Shown here: positions 24,571-33,235 of the stretch, one piece after another | Position numbering within the stretch: the first letter of the stretch is position 1 | Layout of the letters: every line of letters begins with the position of its first letter | NCBI GenBank assembly: GCA_021792405.1 | Contig: JAJYUU010000029.1 | Location: 1 to 39,309, forward strand | Origin: Actinomycetes bacterium | GTDB taxonomy: Bacteria; Actinomycetota; Actinomycetes; Streptosporangiales; Streptosporangiaceae | Length of the DNA stretch: 39,309 nt | Direction of reading: 5' to 3' | Program-made: the position numbers and the translations under genes | The notes under the pieces: model-generated | Told to the model about the DNA's origin: nothing | Seen by the model: the letters and a program-made list of their open reading frames with translations, nothing else | The model's database searches: none

Positions 24571-25305
24571 ATGTGCTTGGCTAGTCGGGTGACTCAAATC
24601 TCCTTCTGTGACCGCGTCAGGGCCGGCGAGACGGTATACGGCGGATGGGCGGCGGCGCCTACTCCGGTCAGCATCGGCATACTTGCCCGCGGGCTCGACT
24701 ACGTGATTATCGACCTGCAGCACGGGACGGCAACCGAGCATGACCTGCCGGCCCTGACTACCGCGATCCGGCTGGCCGGCGCGACCCCGCTCGGCCGGGC
24801 CAGGAATGCGCACCCCGCGGATATCGGCCGGGCGCTGGACCTCGGCTGTGACGGTGTCATCGTTCCGAACGTGGAATCGGCTGAGCAGGCAGCGGCAGTG
24901 GCGGGCGCGTGTCGTTACCCGCCGGACGGCTACCGGTCCGCGGGCGGAGTCATGGCCAGCGTGACGGCTCCGCTGTGCATCGTGATGGTCGAGTCGCGGC
25001 AAGCCATGGCTGAGCTGCCGGCAACGCTGCGGCAGACCGGCGTGGACGGGATCTATGTTGGCCCGCGTGATCTGTCCTACTCACTGGGCTGCACGCTCGA
25101 CCCGTATGACCCGGTGCTGCGCCCGGCGCTTGAGAAGATCTGGGCGGACTGCGCGGCGGCGGGCAAGCCGGTGGCCGTGCACGCGACCGATGGCACGACT
25201 GGGCGGTTGTACCGGGAGAACGGCTGCCGCCTCGTCACGGTCATCTCTGACGCTCAGGCAATAGCGCGGGCCGTGGTTTCCGAACTCGCTATCGCCCGGG
25301 CGTAA
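24571..25305 (+). CDS. HpcH/HpaI family aldolase
   Basis: A 244-residue class II (metal-dependent) aldolase of the HpcH/HpaI family, which cleaves 4-hydroxy-2-oxo acids to pyruvate and an aldehyde. The signatures are DYVIIDLQHGTA (with the H of the usual D-x-E-H/LQHG site), GCDGVIVPNVESAEQA, CRYPPDGYRS, VMVES with its metal-binding glutamate, and the metal-binding aspartate in VGPRDLSYSLG. The position equivalent to the usual N in GPNDL is R. The substrate is unknown; no aromatic-acid degradation genes flank it. ATG 24571 and GTG 24589 are both possible, and neither has a strong ribosome-binding site. It starts 10 bp after the sigma-partner remnant. Confidence 0.85.
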   Translation: MCLASRVTQISFCDRVRAGETVYGGWAAAPTPVSIGILARGLDYVIIDLQHGTATEHDLPALTTAIRLAGATPLGRARNAHPADIGRALDLGCDGVIVPNVESAEQAAAVAGACRYPPDGYRSAGGVMASVTAPLCIVMVESRQAMAELPATLRQTGVDGIYVGPRDLSYSLGCTLDPYDPVLRPALEKIWADCAAAGKPVAVHATDGTTGRLYRENGCRLVTVISDAQAIARAVVSELAIARA

Positions 25306-25439
25306 GCGCCGCCCAGCCGGGCGCAAGCGCGCCGCCCGGCATGGTTGCTCCGGACGAGGAATGCGGGCACTCTTCATGGGATAGACCGCATCGGCTAGCT
25401 AAGCCGAGCAGGTGCCCGCTGAGTCCGCGGAGGCGGCAC

Positions 25440-25874
25440 ATGGGACTTATGGACAGGGTCAAGGCGCAGGCAACGCAGTTGGCACAGCAAGCGCAGGAGG
25501 CAGCGCAAGACGGGAAGGCGAGGCTCGACCAGGCTCAGGCCGGCCGCCGCGGCGACATCATGCTGCGCCAGCTAGGTGCCCTGGTATACGCCGAGCGCAC
25601 CGGGCGCGGGACCGCTGACGGCCAGGCCCGGGTCGATCAGCTGATCAGCGATATCGCCGCGCATGAGAGTCAGCACGGCCTGAACATTGCCGATCCGCCG
25701 CAGGCTGGCTCGGGCGCGCAAGCACAGCCTGATTTCCCTGGCGGCTCGTCGGCTGGACCCAGGTCGGCCGATGCGCCGTCGGGTGACCCAGGCGCGATGC
25801 CGCCCGTGGACAACACGACCAGCTTCTTTTCCGCTCCTGACGATGAGGCTTCCGGAGCGGCGCCGCAGGGCTGA
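25440..25874 (+). CDS. conserved actinobacterial hypothetical protein
   Basis: A 144-residue soluble protein. Residues 1-40 (MGLMDRVKAQATQLAQQAQE then AAQDGKARLDQAQ) form a charged amphipathic helix. A compact helical part follows (RGDIMLRQLGALVYAERTGR then GTADGQARVDQLISDIAAHE), and the last ~55 residues are Pro/Gly/Ser-rich and disordered. Similar proteins are widespread in actinomycetes, but I know of no function. The amphipathic N-terminus could bind membrane or self-associate (inference). ATG 25440 has GGAGG 7 nt upstream; an earlier in-frame start at 25341 lacks conservation. It is convergent with the fused acyl-CoA dehydrogenase. Confidence 0.78.
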   Translation: MGLMDRVKAQATQLAQQAQEAAQDGKARLDQAQAGRRGDIMLRQLGALVYAERTGRGTADGQARVDQLISDIAAHESQHGLNIADPPQAGSGAQAQPDFPGGSSAGPRSADAPSGDPGAMPPVDNTTSFFSAPDDEASGAAPQG

Positions 25875-25956
25875 CCGCCCGGCGGTGCGAGTTGCGCCTG
25901 ACGGCATCAGGTGCGCCGATGACTTCGGGCGCGGCTGACGTCGGGAAGCGGGGTGC

Positions 25957-28239
25957 TCAGCCGCCGACCGGCGGCGGGTCCGGGTCACGGGGCAGTCCGA
26001 GCATCCGCTCGCCGATGATGTTGAGCTGGACGTCGGTGGTGCCCCCGCCGATCGTAAACGCGCGCGTGACCAGTACCTGGCGAGCCCAGTGCGCGCCATC
26101 GGGCTCGCCGCCTGCGGTCAGCGGCCCGCCGCCATGACGGCTTCCGAGCGCCCCGGCCGGGCCGGACAGCTCCCAGCACAATTCCGCGACCTGCTGAGCG
26201 TGCCGCATGGTCAGCAATTTGCGGACGCTGCCCGTTGCGCCGGGCTCGGTGCCGGATAGCTGCTTCGCTGTCGCCCGCACGCCGAGCAGCTCGATCGACT
26301 GTCCGACCGCGACGAGCTCGCCCACCTCGGCCAGCCGGTCCGGCCCCGCGGCAACCCGCGCCACTTGCAATAGCTCCGGCACACCGGAGCCGAACGTCCA
26401 TGACCGCGACAGCGACACCCGTTCGTTGGCCAGCGTGGTGCGGGCGATCTGCCAGCCCTTGTTCACCTCGCCGACGAGACAGTCGTCAGGGACGAACACG
26501 CCGTCCAGGAAGACCTGGTTGAAGAACGATTCACCGCTGATCTCGCGCAGCGGCCGCACCTCGATCCCCGGTGAGTGCATGTCCACCAGGAAGTAGCTGA
26601 TGCCGTCATGACGCGGCTGCGCCGGATCAGTGCGCGCGATGCAGATGGCCCACGCCGCTTCCCGGGCGAGCGACGTCCAGATCTTCTGCCCGGTGATCTT
26701 CCAGCCGCCGTCGACCCGCTCCGCCCTGGTGGTCAGCCCGGCCAGGTCTGAGCCGGCTCCTGGCTCGCTGAATAGCTGGCACCACAGGTAGTCCGCGCGC
26801 AGGGTGGCCGGCAGGAACCGCTGTTGCTGCTGCGCCGTGCCGTACTGGATCAGCGCGGGCACGACCCAGGCGCCAATCACCAGGCCGGGAACGCGGATTC
26901 CCGCCGCCCGCAGTTCCTCGTCGATGACCAGTTGCTCGAGTGCGCCCGCCCCGCGGCCCCATGGTTTCGGCATGTGCGGCATGACCCAGCCGCCGGCGGC
27001 GAGCGCGGCAGTCTGCTCGGCCCCGGTGAGCTTGCCGATCTCGGCTAGCTCAGACCTGATCGAGGAGCGGAGGTCGTCCTCGCCGCCGGGTAGCTCCAGC
27101 CGCACCCGGCGGCGGTGACCGTCGAGCGCGAGGGCCGCCGTGCGCTGTCGCCAGCTGGCTTCTGCCGGGCAGGCCGCGCCGAGCAGCGAGCGCAGTGTCA
27201 TCGCCCGGCGGTAGAACAGGTGCGCATCGTGCTCCCAGGTGTAGCCAATGCCGCCGAGTACCTGGATGCACTCGTGCACGCAGGACACCGCGGCGTCAGC
27301 GGCCAGCGAGGCCGCCGAGGCGACCGCGAACTCGCGTCCGGTGTTCTCAGGCCGATGTGTCACCTCAGTCGCGCCTGCGGAATCGTCATCCATCGCCCGG
27401 GCCGCATCCCAGACGAGTGCCGCCGCCTGCTCCGCCGCCACCAGCATCCGGGCGCACCGGTGCTTGACTGCCTGGAACTGGCCGATCGGACGGCCGAACT
27501 GGTGCCGCAGCCTGGCGTAATCGGCCGCGGTGGTGACGGCCCACCCGGCGATGCCGATGGTTTCTGCGCAGAAGATAACCGCCGCCAGGTCGGCCACCAC
27601 GCCGGCCGGCAGCCGGGTTAGCTGACGATCCGCCGGGACCGCGACGTCGGTGGCGGTCACCCGGCCGAGCCGACGGGTCAAGTCGAGGCTCTCGACAGCG
27701 GAAATGTCCAGGCTGCTAGCGTCCACGGCAACCCAGACCAGCCCGGTTTCCGCCTGGGCCGGCAAGATCACCAGGTCCGCGCCTGGAGCGCCGAGCACGT
27801 AGTCAGCGCTGCCGGTAACGATGAGGTCCTTGCCCTGGCCTGCATGGGCCCGGATGTCGGCGGTCAGTGCGACAGCCCCGTTCCCGTTCCCTTGAGCGAG
27901 GGAGGCCACGATCTTGCCGGACAGGCCGGCCGAGGCCAGCACTGCGGCCGCCAGCACCGTCGGCACGGCGGCACCCGGCGCCAGCGCGCGGCCGAGTTCC
28001 TCCACCGCAACGGCAAGCTCGGCCAGCCCGGCTCCCTGGCCGCCGTCAGCGTCCGGCAGGTGCAGTCCGAGGACGCCTAGTTCGGCAAGGCCTGGCCGGA
28101 TGGTGTCGCGGTAGAAGCCGTCGCCGCTGTCGCCGCCGTCGGCAGCGGCCCGGACCGCTGACGGCGGGCAGGTGCGTGTCAACCAGGAGCGGACTGATTC
28201 GGCGAGCTGAGCGTGATCTTCGGTGAGAGCCAGTGTCAT
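25957..28239 (-). CDS. fused tandem acyl-CoA dehydrogenase
   Basis: A 760-residue protein made of two acyl-CoA dehydrogenase (FadE) copies, residues 1-375 and about 385-760, like the tandem FadE34 type known in mycobacteria. The first half has RHQFGRPIGQFQAVKHRCA (245-263) and ECIQVLGGIGYTWEHD (323-338), the FAD-binding C-terminal module. The second half has FSEPGAGSDLAGL (490-502), WKITGQKIWTS (513-523) and the end FTIGGGTTDVQLNIIGERML in one run. In many ACADs the catalytic glutamate precedes G-T-x-x-I/V-Q; here that position is glycine (G732-T), so this half likely lacks the classical base. Split alpha2beta2 FadE pairs of steroid side-chain oxidation also have one active copy, which suggests bulky substrates. 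The RBS is GAGGTGG before ATG 28239. Confidence 0.9.
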   Translation of the reverse strand: MTLALTEDHAQLAESVRSWLTRTCPPSAVRAAADGGDSGDGFYRDTIRPGLAELGVLGLHLPDADGGQGAGLAELAVAVEELGRALAPGAAVPTVLAAAVLASAGLSGKIVASLAQGNGNGAVALTADIRAHAGQGKDLIVTGSADYVLGAPGADLVILPAQAETGLVWVAVDASSLDISAVESLDLTRRLGRVTATDVAVPADRQLTRLPAGVVADLAAVIFCAETIGIAGWAVTTAADYARLRHQFGRPIGQFQAVKHRCARMLVAAEQAAALVWDAARAMDDDSAGATEVTHRPENTGREFAVASAASLAADAAVSCVHECIQVLGGIGYTWEHDAHLFYRRAMTLRSLLGAACPAEASWRQRTAALALDGHRRRVRLELPGGEDDLRSSIRSELAEIGKLTGAEQTAALAAGGWVMPHMPKPWGRGAGALEQLVIDEELRAAGIRVPGLVIGAWVVPALIQYGTAQQQQRFLPATLRADYLWCQLFSEPGAGSDLAGLTTRAERVDGGWKITGQKIWTSLAREAAWAICIARTDPAQPRHDGISYFLVDMHSPGIEVRPLREISGESFFNQVFLDGVFVPDDCLVGEVNKGWQIARTTLANERVSLSRSWTFGSGVPELLQVARVAAGPDRLAEVGELVAVGQSIELLGVRATAKQLSGTEPGATGSVRKLLTMRHAQQVAELCWELSGPAGALGSRHGGGPLTAGGEPDGAHWARQVLVTRAFTIGGGTTDVQLNIIGERMLGLPRDPDPPPVGG

Positions 28240-28360
28240 CGATCCACCTCATCCGCTCCGGCTGGTTTCGCCGCATTCTAGAACGTCATTCGGTTTTGAG
28301 CTAGGGCTGCGGCCGGTCCGGCGGGGTAGCCGGGCTGCCCGGGCGCACTAGCGCTGCCCC

Positions 28361-28385
28361 GATAGCCTCGATAGCCCTGATAGCC
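28361..28385. repeat. three 7-bp repeats at 9-bp period
   Basis: GATAGCC occurs at 28361-28367, 28370-28376 and 28379-28385, a tandem of period 9 in the divergent region between the two acyl-CoA dehydrogenase genes. It may be polymerase slippage; a regulatory role is not supported. Confidence 0.7.
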
Positions 28386-28441
28386 CCGCCAGCCGGCCAG
28401 GCAATACGGACACTCGCCGCGTACTACGCGAGTCGAACGGG

Positions 28442-28470
28442 CTGACACATGCCAGTTCCTTCTGTACTAT
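28442..28470 (+). promoter_or_regulatory. candidate sigma-70 promoter of FadE5-like gene
   Basis: CTGACA (28442-28447), a 17-bp spacer and TACTAT (28465-28470) form a promoter close to the vegetative consensus (TTGACA and TATAAT-like). Transcription would start near 28477, about 50 nt before the ATG. Confidence 0.6.
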
Positions 28471-28479
28471 TGAGAAAGT

Positions 28480-28491
28480 TACTCGTGAGTA
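28480..28491. promoter_or_regulatory. candidate repressor operator at the fadE start site
   Basis: TACTC-GT-GAGTA is a perfect 5-bp inverted repeat with a 2-bp spacer, just downstream of the predicted start site. Its form (TnACTC...GAGTA) resembles TetR-family operators that control actinobacterial fatty-acid degradation genes. The regulator is not encoded nearby. Confidence 0.5.
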
Positions 28492-28525
28492 GCCTGCTTG
28501 CAGGTGGACTACGGAGGGTGGCCGA

Positions 28526-30370
28526 ATGGGACACTTCAGGAGCAACCTCAGAGACATCGAGTTCAACCTCTTCGAGGTGCTGAGGCGCCAGGACCTGTTT
28601 GGCACCGGCCCGTTCGGTGATGTCGACGAGGAGACCGCGCGCGGCATCCTGGACGAAGTCAAGCGGCTGGCCGAAGGCCCGCTCGCCGATTCGTTCACCG
28701 ACGCGGACCGGAACCCGCCGGTATTCGACCCGGCTACCCACTCGGTAACGATGCCCGAGTCATTCAAGAAGTCCTACAACGCCTTCATAGACGCCGAGTG
28801 GTTCCGGCTCGAGGTCCCGCCCGAACTCGGCGGCACCACTGTGCCGCGATCACTGGCCTGGTCCATCGCCGAACTCGTGCTCGGGGCCAACCCGGCGATC
28901 TGGATGTACGCGAGCCTCGGCGCGTTCTCCCGCGCGCTCTGGCTGCTCGGCACGCCGGCCCAGCAGAAGGTCGCCAAGCAGGCGATCGACGGCCGGTGGG
29001 GATACACCATGGTGCTCACCGAGCCAGACGCCGGCTCGGACGTCGGCGCAGGCCGGACCAAAGCCGTCCAGCAGCCCGACGGGACCTGGCACATCGAGGG
29101 CGTCAAGCGGTTCATTACCAGCGCCGAGCACGACCTTGCCGAGAACATCCTGCACATCGTGCTGGCCAGGCCGGAGGACGCAGGCCCGGGCACCAAAGGG
29201 TTGTCCATGTTCCTGGTTCCCAAGTTCCTGGTTAACCCGGACGGCTCGCTCGGCGAGCGCAACGGCGTGTACGTGACCAACGTCGAGCACAAGATGGGCC
29301 TCAAGGCGTCCACGACCTGTGAGCTGACTTTCGGCGCGCAGCACCCGGCCATCGGCACGCTGGTCGGCGACGTGCACGACGGAATCCGGCAGATGTTCAT
29401 GATCATCGAGTTCGCCCGGATGATGGTCGGCACGAAGGCGATCGCAGCGCTGTCCACCGGTTACCTGAATGCGCTCGAGTACGCCAAGACCCGCGTCCAG
29501 GGCGCCGACCTGACTCAGATGCTGGACAAGGCGGCACCGCGCGTCACGATCATGCAGCACCCGGATGTCAGGCGCAGCCTGCTGCTGCAGAAGTCCTACG
29601 CCGAGGGCATGCGCGCCCTCGTGCTCTACACCGCCAGTCAGCAGGATGCGATTCAGCTGGCCGCTGCCAGTGGCCAGCCGGATCACGCGGCCGCGCAACT
29701 GAATGACCTGCTGCTGCCCATCGTCAAGGGCATCGGCTCGGAGCGCGGCTACGAGCAGCTTGCCCAGTCGCTGCAGACCCTGGGCGGGTCGGGCTACCTG
29801 CAGGACTACCCGATCGAGCAGTACATCAGGGACTCCAAGATCGACAGCCTGTACGAGGGCACCACCGCGATCCAGGGTATGGACCTGTACTTCCGCAAGA
29901 TCGTCCGTAATCAGGGCGCCGCGCTCACCGGCCTGCTCGGCCAGATTCGCGGGTTCGCTGGAGCCGACGGCGGCAATGGCCGGCTGAAGAAGGAGCGCGC
30001 CGCCGTCGCCAGGGCGGCCGACAATGTCGAGGCGATGGTCTCAGCCATGAACGGCTACCTGGGCAGCAGCCTGGCGCAGCCGACCGAGATCTACCGCGTG
30101 GGTCTCAACACCACCCGGCTGCTGCTGGCGCTCGGCGATCTGGTCATCGGCTGGCTACTCGGCCGGCAGGCCGAGGTCGCACTCGCCAAGCTCGATGCAG
30201 CCGCTCTCGGCCCGCAGCCGCTCGCCGCTGGCGACAAGGCCTTCTACCAGGGCAAGCTTGCGGCCGCCGGATTCTTCGCCGCGACTGTGCTGCCCCGGCT
30301 TGCAGCCGAGCGGGAGATCGTCGAAGCAACCTCGCTCGACCCGATGGACGTGCCAGAAGAGGCTTTCTGA
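28526..30370 (+). CDS. acyl-CoA dehydrogenase, FadE5-like
   Basis: A 614-residue flavoenzyme catalysing the first step of beta-oxidation. It begins [19 protein letters not shown], the signature N-terminus of the long FadE5-type dehydrogenases, which are broad-range and longer than ~400-residue ACADs. Other motifs are [12 protein letters not shown] (165-176), [11 protein letters not shown] (222-232) and the catalytic glutamate in [10 protein letters not shown] (E444). The C-terminal ~130 residues (480-610) form the extra helical domain of this subfamily. ATG 28526 follows GGAGGG (28510-28517 region). It diverges from the fused dehydrogenase (286 bp) under the promoter and operator at 28442-28491. 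Confidence 0.95.
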   Translation: MGHFRSNLRDIEFNLFEVLRRQDLFGTGPFGDVDEETARGILDEVKRLAEGPLADSFTDADRNPPVFDPATHSVTMPESFKKSYNAFIDAEWFRLEVPPELGGTTVPRSLAWSIAELVLGANPAIWMYASLGAFSRALWLLGTPAQQKVAKQAIDGRWGYTMVLTEPDAGSDVGAGRTKAVQQPDGTWHIEGVKRFITSAEHDLAENILHIVLARPEDAGPGTKGLSMFLVPKFLVNPDGSLGERNGVYVTNVEHKMGLKASTTCELTFGAQHPAIGTLVGDVHDGIRQMFMIIEFARMMVGTKAIAALSTGYLNALEYAKTRVQGADLTQMLDKAAPRVTIMQHPDVRRSLLLQKSYAEGMRALVLYTASQQDAIQLAAASGQPDHAAAQLNDLLLPIVKGIGSERGYEQLAQSLQTLGGSGYLQDYPIEQYIRDSKIDSLYEGTTAIQGMDLYFRKIVRNQGAALTGLLGQIRGFAGADGGNGRLKKERAAVARAADNVEAMVSAMNGYLGSSLAQPTEIYRVGLNTTRLLLALGDLVIGWLLGRQAEVALAKLDAAALGPQPLAAGDKAFYQGKLAAAGFFAATVLPRLAAEREIVEATSLDPMDVPEEAF

Positions 30371-30451
30371 CCGGAACTGGGGGCGTGAGGGGCGAGGACT
30401 GGCGCGCCGCGACGGGTGGTCATCGCGGGCCGGATAACTGCGATCGGCCGG

Positions 30452-30745
30452 TCAGATCTCGTACTGAACTGCCGCGCGGTTCTTGACGTGCGGAGCGCTC
30501 AGCCTCCTGATGATGTCCTGGTGATCGGCGTTGTCGCGGTAGGCGAGGTAGGACTCGGCATCGTCGAAGTCGGCGACGACGGCGTAGTCGAAGTTTCCCT
30601 CGACGATCCCGGCGTCCGGCCCAGCATGGTAGGAGCGCAGTCCGGTCAGCTTGGCCGAAAGCGCGGTCAGTTCGTCGGTGAACTGCTGCTCCAGCTCCCT
30701 GGTCATCTCACCATCCCAGCTGAACACCACGACGTGCCTGATCAC
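30452..30745 (-). CDS. Dabb (stress-responsive alpha/beta barrel) domain protein
   Basis: A 97-residue dimeric alpha/beta-barrel protein. It has the family's N-terminus MIRHVVVFSW, a charged helix (ELEQQFTDELTALSAKL), the strand FDYAVVADFDD and ESYLAYRDNADHQDIIRR with the histidine-containing helix typical of Dabb proteins. Functions range from stress response to polyketide cyclisation; none can be assigned. GTG start at 30745 with AAAGGAG upstream. It lies after bkdC on the same strand (83 bp gap containing a hairpin), so it may be partly co-transcribed with the bkd genes. Confidence 0.88.
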   Translation of the reverse strand: MIRHVVVFSWDGEMTRELEQQFTDELTALSAKLTGLRSYHAGPDAGIVEGNFDYAVVADFDDAESYLAYRDNADHQDIIRRLSAPHVKNRAAVQYEI

Positions 30746-30785
30746 TTCGGCTCAGGCTCCTTTCCTGATTCGGGCGGCGGGTTCA

Positions 30786-30808
30786 GACCGCGGGTTCTCC
30801 GGGCGGTC
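30786..30808 (-). terminator. hairpin between bkdC and the Dabb gene
   Basis: On the minus strand GACCGC and GCGGTC form a perfect 6-bp stem around an 11-nt loop (CCGGAGAACCC), about 20 nt after the bkdC stop. It could end or attenuate bkd transcripts. No T-tract follows. Confidence 0.45.
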
Positions 30809-30828
30809 GGCTGTCAGCAGTGCGCGGT

Positions 30829-32241
30829 TCACGACCAGGCCAGTATGTGCAGCGGGTCGGTCAGCATCGCGCCCACGTCACGCAGCACCGCCGAGCCCAG
30901 GTCGCCGTCGACCAGCCGGTGGTCGAAGGACAGCGCGAGCGTGCATACCTTGCGCACCGCCAGTTCGCCGTCGACCACCCACGGAGCGTCCTTTACCTGA
31001 CCGAACGCCAGTATCGCCGCCTCGCCGACAGGCAGGATCGGAGTCCCGGTATCGACTCCGAACACGCCGACATTGGTGATCGAGATGGTACCGCCGGCCA
31101 GGTCCGCCGGGGTGGCCTTGCCGGCCCTCGCCGTCTCCGCCAGCCGCGCCAGCGCGCCGGCCAATTCTGGCAGCGTGAGGGCATGCGCGTCCTTGATGTT
31201 CGGCACGACCAGGCCGCGGTCGGTCGCCGCGGCGATGCCCAGGTTCACGTAGTGCTTGACCACGATCTCCTGCGCGGCCTCGTCCCAGCTTGCGTTGATC
31301 ATCGGGTGCCGGCCGGCCGCCACGACGAGCGCGCGGGCGACCAGCAGCAGCGGCGAGACCCTGAGGCCGGCGAAGTCCGGCAGCGCGCGCAGCCGCGCCG
31401 TCGCCGTCATCGTCTCGGTGATGTCGATCTGCAGGAACTCGGTGACGTGCGGTGCGGTGAAGGCGCTCCCGGCCACCGCTGCGGCGGTGTGCTTGCGCAC
31501 GCCCCTGATCGGGATGCGCTCCTCGCGCGCCGTCGCCGTCCTGGCGGGCGCCGCGTTAACCAGCCCTTGAGCGGGAACGGGCTCAGCCGGGGTCAGTGCT
31601 GCGGCCTGCTGAACGTCGTTACGGGTGATAGAGCCGTTCGGCCCGGACCCGGTCAGGCCGGCGAGGTCAACACCGAGATCGCGGGCCATCTTGCGCACCG
31701 GCGGCTTGGCCAGTGCCGGGCCGGCGGCGCTCTGGCGTCCATCGCCGTTCCCGACCTGACCGTGGCCTACCTTCCGGGGCCGGCGCGTCGTCGAGCCGAG
31801 CTTGACGCCGTAGCCAACCAGCACTGCCTGCCGTTCCGCCTTGGGCGCGGGGCTGCCGGTCATGCCCGGCTCGGACGCTGTCATCGCCAGCCCGGCCGGG
31901 ATCAGGTCCTCGCCCCCGGCGACCGGTTGCTGCGCCTCCGTCATAGGCGGGGCACCGACCGCGGCCGGCGGGGCGCCGGCCGCCCGGCCGCCATCCGGGC
32001 TGGTGTCCACCGCGATGATGGGCGTGCCGACATCGGCGGTCTGGCCTTCGGGGACTAGCAGGCTGGCGACCGTTCCCGCGTAGGGGCTCGGGAGTTCGAC
32101 GACCGCCTTGGCGGTCTCGATCTCCACGATGATCTGGTTGACGGTGACGGTGTCGCCGGGCTTCACGTGCCACCTGACGATGTCGGCCTCGGTCAGGCCT
32201 TCGCCGACGTCAGGGAGCTTGAACTCCTTGAGATCTGACAT
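30829..32241 (-). CDS. bkdC: branched-chain 2-oxoacid dehydrogenase E2 (dihydrolipoyl acyltransferase)
   Basis: A 470-residue E2 component. Domains: lipoyl domain (about 5-80; lipoyl-lysine K44 in EIETAKAVVEL), Pro/Ala-rich linker, peripheral-subunit-binding domain (about 200-240, RKMARDLGVDLAGLTGSGPNG), and catalytic acyltransferase core with H441-R-L-V-D445-G near the C-terminus. It transfers the acyl group from lipoamide to CoA. ATG 32241 is chosen because the family N-terminus MSDLKEFKLPDVGEGLTEAD in one run starts here, with GAGAGG 6 nt upstream. It is preceded by bkdB after 10 bp. No E3 (dihydrolipoamide dehydrogenase) gene is in the window, so E3 must come from elsewhere. Confidence 0.94.
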   Translation of the reverse strand: MSDLKEFKLPDVGEGLTEADIVRWHVKPGDTVTVNQIIVEIETAKAVVELPSPYAGTVASLLVPEGQTADVGTPIIAVDTSPDGGRAAGAPPAAVGAPPMTEAQQPVAGGEDLIPAGLAMTASEPGMTGSPAPKAERQAVLVGYGVKLGSTTRRPRKVGHGQVGNGDGRQSAAGPALAKPPVRKMARDLGVDLAGLTGSGPNGSITRNDVQQAAALTPAEPVPAQGLVNAAPARTATAREERIPIRGVRKHTAAAVAGSAFTAPHVTEFLQIDITETMTATARLRALPDFAGLRVSPLLLVARALVVAAGRHPMINASWDEAAQEIVVKHYVNLGIAAATDRGLVVPNIKDAHALTLPELAGALARLAETARAGKATPADLAGGTISITNVGVFGVDTGTPILPVGEAAILAFGQVKDAPWVVDGELAVRKVCTLALSFDHRLVDGDLGSAVLRDVGAMLTDPLHILAWS

Positions 32242-32251
32242 TGGTGGCCTC

Positions 32252-33235
32252 TCAGTAGCCGAAGCTGCGGTCGACGGCGTCCAGGATCCGGTCCAGGTCC
32301 GGAAGGTAATGTTCCTCCAGCCTGGATGGCGGGTACGGGGTGGTGTACGCGCCGACGCGCAGTACCGGTGCCTCAAGGCTGTAGAAGCACTCCTGGGTGA
32401 CCTGCGCCGCGATCTCAGCGCCGAGCCCGCCGGTCACCACGGCCTCATGCACGACGACGCACCTGCCGGTCTTGCGCACCGAGGCAAAGATGGTCTCGAC
32501 GTCCAGCGGGGCCAGCGAACGCAGGTCGATGACCTCCAGTGACCTGCCGTCACTCGCCGCGGCAACGGCGGCCTCGGCGCAGGTCCGCACCATCGGGCCG
32601 TAGCACAGCAGCGTCAGGTCGCTGCCCTCGACGAGGACGCGCGCGGAGTCCATCGGCAGCGCGGCGGCCAGGCCGCCTTCGGTGTCGACCTCGGCCTTGT
32701 CCCAGTAGCGCCGCTTCGGCTCGAAGAACAGCACCGGGTCGTCGCTGCTGGCGGCCTGCTGGATCATCGTGTACGCGTCGGCCGGATCGCCGCAGGAGAT
32801 CACCCGGAGGCCGGGCGTGTGCGCGAACAGTGCCTCAGGTGACTCGCTGTGGTGCTCGACCGCGCCGATGCCGCCGCCGAACGGAACCCTGACCACGATC
32901 GGGAGCTTGACCGCTCCCCGTGAGCGGTACCGCATCTTGGCTAGCTGACTGACGATCTGGTCGAAGGCCGGGAAGATGAAACCGTCGAACTGTATCTCGC
33001 AGATCGGCCGGTAGCCGCGCAGGGCCAGGCCGATCGCGGTGCCGATGATGCCGGACTCGGCGAGCGGCGTGTCGATCACCCTGGCCTCGCCGAAATCCTT
33101 CTGCAGCCCGTCGGTCACCCGGAACACGCCGCCGAGCTTGCCGACGTCCTCGCCCATGATGAGCGCCTTGGCGTTGGCCTCCAGCGCTTTGCGCAGTCCT
33201 TCGTTGAGCGCCCTGGACAGGGTCAGCGTCGTCAT
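32252..33235 (-). CDS. bkdB: branched-chain 2-oxoacid dehydrogenase E1 beta subunit
   Basis: A 327-residue transketolase-like subunit that pairs with E1 alpha to decarboxylate branched-chain 2-oxoacids. Signatures are FRVTDGLQKDFG, DTPLAESGIIGTAIGLA with the conserved E60 that activates ThDP, and VRVPFGGGIGAVEHHSES. The C-terminal transketolase domain follows (about 195-320; VVTGGLGAEIAAQV). ATG 33235 overlaps the bkdA stop as ATGA, giving tight translational coupling, and the ribosome-binding site GAGGAGGGG lies inside bkdA. The stop is 10 bp before bkdC. Confidence 0.95.
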   Translation of the reverse strand: MTTLTLSRALNEGLRKALEANAKALIMGEDVGKLGGVFRVTDGLQKDFGEARVIDTPLAESGIIGTAIGLALRGYRPICEIQFDGFIFPAFDQIVSQLAKMRYRSRGAVKLPIVVRVPFGGGIGAVEHHSESPEALFAHTPGLRVISCGDPADAYTMIQQAASSDDPVLFFEPKRRYWDKAEVDTEGGLAAALPMDSARVLVEGSDLTLLCYGPMVRTCAEAAVAAASDGRSLEVIDLRSLAPLDVETIFASVRKTGRCVVVHEAVVTGGLGAEIAAQVTQECFYSLEAPVLRVGAYTTPYPPSRLEEHYLPDLDRILDAVDRSFGY

